A stretch of 64,000 nt of DNA from Bretschneidera sinensis (lineage: Eukaryota; Streptophyta; Magnoliopsida; Brassicales; Akaniaceae): assembly GCA_023935145.1 (NCBI GenBank), contig CM043702.1, positions 78,549,320 to 78,613,319 of the forward strand, written 5' to 3'. A program made the position numbers and the translations under genes. The notes beneath the pieces were generated by a model. That model searched no databases, was not told where the DNA came from, and was given only the letters and a program-made list of their open reading frames with translations. How positions within the stretch are numbered: position 1 is the first letter of the stretch; each line of letters begins with the position of its first letter. Positions 57,703 through 64,000 of this stretch are shown here, piece after piece.

Positions 57703-60700
57703 ATGGGTTCAAACTTCATCATTGAGAAGTTTGATGGAAAGGGAGACTTTGCCCTTTTGAAGCGGAAGATCAAGGCTGTTCTCATGCATTAGAAGGTGGA
57801 CTTAGCTATTGGAGAAGATGACATTTTTCCAGCAAGTATCACAGAAGTCCAGCGGATTGAGATGAAGAAGATGGCGTATAGTACCATCTTCTTGCACATG
57901 TCGGACAGTGTCACAAGGGAGTGCGGAGACTCGGAAGATCCAGCTGTAATATGGAAGAAACTAGATGAGTTGTTTCTTACCAAAACTCTCTTTAATAAAA
58001 TTTATCTTCTTAAAAGAATCTTTGCGTTTAAAATGGATCCTAATAAAGAGTTGCAAGATAATCTTGATGTGTTTAATAAACTAGTTCAAGATTTGGCTAG
58101 CTGTAGTATAACATTCCTGGATGAACAATTGGCTATTATGATATTGAATTCTCTTCCTGATTATTTTGAAAGTTTGATTAATGCTATTGAATATGGAAGA
58201 GATACACTAACCAAGGAAATTGTTATCAATGCTATAAAGGCTCATGATTTCAAAGCCATGATAAGGGAAGTATCAAGTGGAGAAGGGTTGTTCGTTAGAA
58301 GAAGGGTTGTTCATTAGAGGAAGGTTAGTAACTCGGAATGGCAGTAACATACATGGTAACTACCGAGAGAAATCAAAGGGTAGAGGGTAGAGCCATAGGA
58401 GATCGTATTCCAAACCGAAGTTTGGAGGGAAGGCAGCGAGAAATGGATCCTGGATTTTGGCTGCACTTATCACATGTGCCCTCACAAGGATTGGTTCAAG
58501 AATTTCAAGGAAATCAATGATGGAAGGGTTTTCTTGGGGAATGATACTTCTTGCCAAGTGAGGGGGATAGGAGACATCCAATTGAGGATGTTTGATGGAG
58601 TCACAAGGCTGTTGTGGAATGTGAGGTATCTTCCGGATTTGAGAAGAAATTTTATCTCATTGGGGCAGCTGGATTCCGCGGGATATACATGCAAAGTAAA
58701 GGGCAGAAAGATCAAGGTAACCAAGGGATCTTTGATAGTGATCAAAGCAGCAATAAATGATGGTCTTGATGAGATGATCGGAGAAACAGAAATCATGGAT
58801 CAAGCAGCAAGCTTTATGGCTGAGATGGATAAGGTGGTTCTTTGGCACAATTACTTGGGACATATGAGCGAAAAGAGGCTGCAAGTTCTCAGCAAGGATG
58901 GTCTACTTGGTGGTGAAAAAGTAGAGAAACTTGATTTCTGCGAGTGTAGCATTCTTGGGAAGCAACACAGGGTCAGCTTCAACTCCGGAGTGCACAAATC
59001 TAAGAGGATTCTTGACTACATTCATGCGAAACTTTGGGGACCAGCAAGGACACCAACACATAGAGCTAATATTTACTTTCTGTCTTTAATTGATGATTAT
59101 TCAAGAAAGGTTTGGGTTTATTTGCTTTAAAATAAATCAGATGCTTTGAATAAATTTATGGTGTGGAAAAAGTTGTTGGAGACTCAAACGGGTAGGGTAG
59201 TTAAGATTTTACGAACCGATAATGGCTTAGTATTTTTAATAAGGATTTTGATGAATTATGTGAATTAAATGGGATTCTAAGACATAGAAAGGTTGTGAAA
59301 ACCTCTCAGCAAAATGGAGTTGCTGAGAGGATGAATAGAACCCTTATGGAAAAGGTTAGGTGCATGTTAATTGGGTCCAGTTTACCAAAATATTTTTGGG
59401 GGGAAGCTGTGTCTACTGCTACATATTTGGTTAATAGATCTCCCTCTAGCTTTAGAGCTCAAGACTCCCGAAGAGATGTGGAGTGAGAAACCCCTTGAGT
59501 TGAACAACCTTAGGACTTTTGGGTGTGCTGCGTATGCACATCAAAAGGATGATAAACTTAACCCAAGGTCTAGAAAATGTGTATTTCTAGGGTATGGTGA
59601 TAGGGTTAAGGGGTATAGGTTGTGGTCCTTAGACCAAAAAGGAATGAAACTCATAATAAGTAGGGATGTCATTTTTAATGATTTGTTATGTCCCTATTTG
59701 GAGAAAACTAACCCTACAGGGGATAGTGAGCAAACCAGTCTGGAATTTGTGAAGCATAGCATCAAGGAGAATTCAGTTCAGGTATAGTAAGGATGGCAAA
59801 AGGGTTCAGACCAGGTAAAGCCCATTGATGAAGGCCAAGCTCAGGACACTCAAGAGGAGACTGAACTAGAAGGGGATGATGCAGCAAGTCAGAATGACTA
59901 TCAACTCACAAGGGATAGAGAAAGTAGGGTGGTTAGACCACCTTTGAGATATGGTTTTGCGGATGCTAATGTAGCAGCTCCTTAGACAGAAGGAGGGATG
60001 GTTGAACCAGAAACTTACAGAGAAGCCATGGAATTTAAGGAATCGTCAAAGTGGCAGCAAGCTATGGAGGAAGAAATGGATTCTTTGAGGAAGAACAACT
60101 CTTGGGTATTGGTGATGAAACCAGAAAAACAAAGAGTTATGGATTGTATATGGATCTACAAGATCAAAGAAGGGAACACTCCAGAGGATAAAGTCCGGTA
60201 TAAAGCTAGGCTAGTGGCGAAGGGGTTAACACAAAGAGAAGGCATAGATTTCCCCGAAATATTCTCACTGGTTGTGAAGTACAAGATGATACGGATAGTA
60301 TTGGCAATGGTGGTCCAATTTAATTAGAAAATCGAGCAAATTGATGTGAAGACAGCATTCTTACATGGAGAGCTTGATGAGACCATCTACATGAGGCAAC
60401 CCGAAGGCTATGAGGAAGGAAGGCAGGGAGATTTGGTGTGCCAATTGAAGAAATCTCTTTATAGCCTGAATCAATCACCTCGGCAATGGAATAAGAGGTT
60501 TGAGTCCTTTATAACTAGCTTGGGTTTCACGAGGAGCTACTATGGTTCGTGCTTGTACTACAAGGGGCATAAGGTGGAAGAAGTGGTGATCATCCTCATC
60601 TATATTGATGATATGTTACTGGTTAGGAGCAGCATGGAGAGGATAGGAAAATTAAAGTCTCAACTCGGTGAGGAGTTTGAGATGAAGGATCTTGGCCATG

Positions 60701-61572
60701 CACAGAAAATCCTTAGGATGTGTATAATCCGGGAAAGGGAGAGAAATAGATTGAAGATCTCTCAAACTTCCTACATAGAGAATATGATATCTAAGTACTC
60801 TATGGAAGATAGCAAACTAGTGAAGGTTCCCCTTGCTGGTTATTTCAAGTTCTCCAGTGTTTAATGTCCAAGATCGGATGAGGAGAAGAAGGAAATGGAA
60901 AATTTCCCCTATTCTAGTACGGTTGGATCTGTCATGTTCATGATGGTAAGCACTAGACCTGACATTGCTTATGCAATTAGTGTTCTCAGCAAGTTTATGA
61001 TTAATCCCGAAAAGGATCGTTGGCTTGAGATGAAGTGGTTGCTGAGGTATTTGAAGGGAAGCCTAGATGTGGGACTGGTTTATGAGAAGAGGAGTAAGTC
61101 AATCTGTCTTGAGAGTTATGCTGATTCGGACTATGGAGCAGACTAGGATAAAAGAAGATCGATTACCTCCTATTTCTTCAACTTAAACGGATGTTGTATA
61201 AGTTGGAAGGCTTAGTTGTAGCTGGTGGTAGCACTCTCAACAACCGAGGCTGAGTACATAGCGGCTATGGAAGCCATTAAGGAGGCTATGTGGTGCAAAG
61301 GGTTGTTAAAAGAGTTGAAGGTCCTAAAAGAGCAGGTGGTGGTGTATTCGGATAGCCAAAGTGCGTTGCACTTGTGTAAGAATTCGGTGTTCCATGAGAG
61401 GACAAAGCACATGGATGTTCGATACCATTTCATTCGGGAAAATGTTACAGAAGGATGCATTCATGTGGACAAGGTAGCCATGGAAGAAAATCCCACAGAT
61501 TTAGGTACTAAAGTTCTACCTCTAAGCAAGTTCAATCATTGCCTTGGACTTCTTAGGATTGGAGTCAGTTGA
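57703..61572 (+). pseudogene. A4 gag-pol polyprotein, broken
   Basis: ATG at 57703 (MGSNF) and a TAG at about 57790. Gag is open at 57796-58317. The CCHC knuckle and linker are deleted near 58430, so gag runs straight into the protease region, which reads WILDFGCTYH where D-S/T-G is expected. Integrase 58474-59130 and 59295-59787 (LDYIHAKLWGPARTP: the catalytic Asp of the family's HSD/HVD is Lys), RT 59998-60864 with YIDD near 60605, then 60895-61146. RNase H from 61225 (ALSTTEAEYIAAMEA) ends at TGA 61570-61572. Several frameshifts. Confidence 0.9.
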
Positions 61573-61652
61573 ATGGTGACTCAAGATGAGTTTGGATCCT
61601 GAGTTCTCTACACAATGGGTTCGGGTTTAATCGCTTAGACAAAGGCAGAGAT

Positions 61653-62526
61653 TGTTGGTATTTGTCCAAGAATTAACCGGTTGCAAAAAGGGAGAAAAAG
61701 TCAACTTCAGATACAGCTGTGCACCGCGGCCCAGGAGGTGTGCGCCATGGCCTCCTGCGGCTCCAGAAGACCACCATAATAGGCCGTGCCGCGGCCCAGC
61801 ATTGGACACCGCGGCACCCAAAACCTGGAGCTTGTGTGCCCTGCTCTGAGCTGCGGCCTATCCTGTTCTGGGCCGCGGCGCCAGGCACACTGGTACTAGT
61901 TTTTGCAGCACTCTCGAATGATGCGTGCAACATGTTTAAAATGCACAGGATCACTTAGGATTGTTGGAGGGCTATGGTTGATTGGTCCTCAAGATCTAAG
62001 GGTGGATATTGACCTCCAAGATTGGTCAAGAAGTTGTTGCACTATATAAAGAGTTACCTAGCTTCAAATCAAAAGCAATTTAACACACAAACAAGTAAAA
62101 CATATAAGTGATCATCATACAAGAGAATTCAAGTGCAAGTGTGAGAGTGCAAAGACACAAAACGGGAGAGGCACTAGAATAGATCTCAACAAGAGAGACT
62201 AATTGTAAAGAGAGAGTAGTATAGATTGGGTAGAGGGCTTTGTAATAGTTCTTATCACTTTCTTTCTTCTCTTCTTTGGTTCTTCAAGAATTTGTGGATT
62301 CTTGAAGAGGGTTGTTGTATCTTTAAAGAACTCATTGATTTAGTGCAAAGAGTTCAGAGGAACTCATGGGGACGTAGGCTATTGTCGATCCTCGATAACA
62401 ATTGTTGTGTTCTTTCTTTTCTTTGATTTCTGTTTCTGTTTCTGTTTCTGATCATTACAAGTCATTCTAGACTTGGGTGTTTGGAAGATCACCACCTGGG
62501 TATCTTCGAGAGGTGGTTTCCCAACA
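61653..62526 (+). repeat. A4 3' LTR (874 bp)
   Basis: GGCCGCGGC at 61871-61879 and TATA box TATATAAAG at 62043-62051, 164 bp apart. It follows the purine-rich ACAAAGGCAGAGAT. Confidence 0.92.
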
Positions 62527-62772
62527 AAATGCTTAATCCTTATAAGCCATAAAGATAACAAAATTATATCTAGAATAATTATCCAAAATAGCAAGAGCAT
62601 ATTAATAGTCACCTAGACTAATAGTGCTTATTGGACTAAACAAGTCCATGTGTAAAAGCTCTAAAGGTCAAGAAGTTGAAACCATGTTTTTGGATTTAAA
62701 AGAGATTCTAATTTGTTTTGCCATTTGATAAGCATCACAAACTGTCTGTTTCAAATTTGATTTTGGGAAAAC
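62527..62772 (-). pseudogene. Old Copia integrase fragment, upstream part
   Basis: On - from 62772: pre-integrase (CDAYQMAKQIRISFKS) and the start of the core (LELLHMDLFSPIST; ILDNYSRYNFVIF), with stops. It joins 56586 when A4 is removed. Confidence 0.8.
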
Positions 62773-62908
62773 CAACAACAAGTTAGGCATGGGTGTATAC
62801 TCTAACTCTTTTCATTCTGCACCTGCACTGTTACAGTTCTGGAAAGTCCCTTAGCCTGCAATACTAATATGCTGAGTTGACGTGGTTTATTTTCAAAGTT
62901 TCCATATC
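62773..62908. other. Nothing recognised
   Basis: Short stretch between the Copia fragment and the next LTR; no motif I can support. Confidence 0.4.
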
Positions 62909-63937
62909 TGGTGCACGAAAATTCATGCTGAAAATACCAGTTTCCTAGTTATATTTGGACTTTATTTTATTTTTAATATTTTCCTTAAATTAGTTAGATT
63001 TGGATATTGTTATTTTAGGATAATATTTAGAATATTTTAGGAGACCTTGTAGGGTTTCTACTATTGAAAATAACGTGTATAAGACGGGAGAAATCATCGG
63101 ACTTGGTGGACGTCTCTCTCTCCCCTCTTCTCTAACTTCTCCTTCGAGTTTTCATCATGGCCCCGTGTGGCTAAATTTTTATAATTGGTCGAAGGAAATA
63201 GAAGTCTTGGAATCAATAAAACTGTGAGATCTAATATGTTTTTTTTATAATTTTCAATTTATGCTTTAAGTATCGAATGTTCTTCTGTCCCTATTTTCAT
63301 GATTGTCTCGTTTAATTACTAGGAGGCCTACGAGTTTATTATTCGTTGCAATCTACTGCTAGGTTAGATATCAAATTCGTAATTGTTTGATCCCTCTAAT
63401 TTGTGAAGCAATTAAGATTTAATGATTTGTTGCGTCAGAAATTATTAGATCTTAGGAAGAGAACTCGACTAAATTAAATGCAACCGCATGTGCTTGTGTT
63501 GTTTAGCTTCATCGATCTCTCTAATTCTTAAGGCTGCTACTAGATTAAACTTTTAGCGCTTTTCTTAGGTTGTTTAGTAGTTAGGGTTAATTAGATCGGT
63601 TGTTTTCTAATTAATTGCGAGTAAGGAGAGATAGAAAAATAGTTCCAACGGTGAATATTCAATATACTTGCATCGATGATCAGTTGAAAAATTCTGATGG
63701 TGGATGTTGACTTAGACCAAGGTTTGTTCTTTTGATTGATTTCAATACTTCAATTTGAATTGTTCATTAGTTATTTTTCTTAAAATTGTTTTTGTTATAC
63801 TCAAATCCCTCCCCATCCTTGTTCACGTAGCATAAAACTAGGCTAGATACTCTCCGTGGGAACGATCCTTACTCACACTACTACATGTATTTTTAGGAGT
63901 ATAGCTTTTATTTTTGGTTGCCTGCGACAGCACACCA
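62909..63937 (+). repeat. Probable 5' LTR of another Gypsy element
   Basis: The right end (…CACACCA) is followed five bases later by a tRNA-Asp-like primer site. The left end is placed at TGGTGCAC because TGGTG and CACCA form a terminal inverted repeat; the alternative is TGCTG at 62936. No second LTR is in the window. Confidence 0.6.
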
Positions 63938-63942
63938 AATTT

Positions 63943-63960
63943 TAGCACCGTTACCGGGGA
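63943..63960 (+). other. Gypsy primer-binding site, tRNA-Asp-like
   Basis: TAGCACCGTTACCGGGGA: three transitions from the perfect tRNA-Asp complement. The element body continues past 64000. Confidence 0.75.
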
Positions 63961-64000
63961 GTGATTGTTGTTGATTTTTTTTCTTCTTGTGATCCTTATT

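Larger units (their letters stand above)
56587..62526 (+). mobile_element. A4: Tork-like Copia element
   Basis: Complete structure of 5940 bp with flanks AAACG (56582-56586) and AAATG (62527-62531), one mismatch. On +: LTR, tRNA-Met primer site, gag-pol, LTR. Inserted in an older Copia integrase fragment. Gag lacks its knuckle, the protease motif is changed and there are stops. Confidence 0.93.

Overview
This is nuclear DNA of a flowering plant, most likely a eudicot; I cannot name the species. The reasons are Tnt1/Tork-type Copia elements primed by initiator tRNA-Met (TGGTATCAGAGC), Athila-like Gypsy elements primed by tRNA-Asp (TGGCGCCGTTGCCGGGGA type), a plant L1-type LINE and plant-type 18S/26S rDNA. 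I see no intact host protein-coding gene. Almost everything is retrotransposon or decayed ribosomal DNA, as in pericentromeric or NOR-flanking heterochromatin.

Region 1 (1-5819): a Tork-like Copia element on + (A1), its 5' LTR cut at base 17. Region 2 (5820-41150): what looks like a long chromovirus-type LTR, split by a nest of five LTR retrotransposons. L0 is a Gypsy element on - (6319-39259, TSD GGAAT). L1 is a Copia element on - inside L0 (9939-36575, TSD CTGCA/CTACA). L2a is a Copia element on - inside the 3' LTR of L1 (10181-16567, TSD GAAAG). L2b is a Gypsy element on - inside the RT of L1 (17972-32124, TSD GGGAC). L3 is a gag-only Gypsy element on + inside the 3' non-coding part of L2b (21416-25125, TSD AATAA). 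Region 3 (41151-43044): AT-rich non-coding DNA with TA microsatellites and a chromovirus RT scrap.

Region 4 (43045-55925): a decayed rDNA unit in native order: 509-bp spacer repeats, external-spacer-like DNA, the first two thirds of 18S, a 5'-truncated LINE sitting where the 18S end, ITS1, 5.8S, ITS2 and the 26S start should be, the rest of 26S (interrupted by a solo Gypsy LTR), then spacer DNA in which about 1.9 kb of CACAC-rich repeats is enclosed by a ~100-nt inverted repeat. Transitions at former CpG sites and changes in invariant rRNA loops mark it as dead. Region 5 (55925-62772): an old Copia integrase fragment on - interrupted by a complete Tork-like Copia element on + (A4, TSD AAACG/AAATG). 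Region 6 (62909-64000): probable 5' LTR and primer-binding site of a further Gypsy element that continues beyond the window.

The four Copia copies are one extended family with similar R/U5 halves and different U3 halves. Every element's coding region is broken by stops or frameshifts, and most have also lost a catalytic or zinc-binding residue. I found no new gene system. The most interesting signals are a premature stop shared by two separate Copia copies, GC-rich word-repeat cassettes upstream of the TATA box in unrelated LTR families, a template-switch inversion inside 18S, and the inverted repeat around the rDNA spacer repeats.
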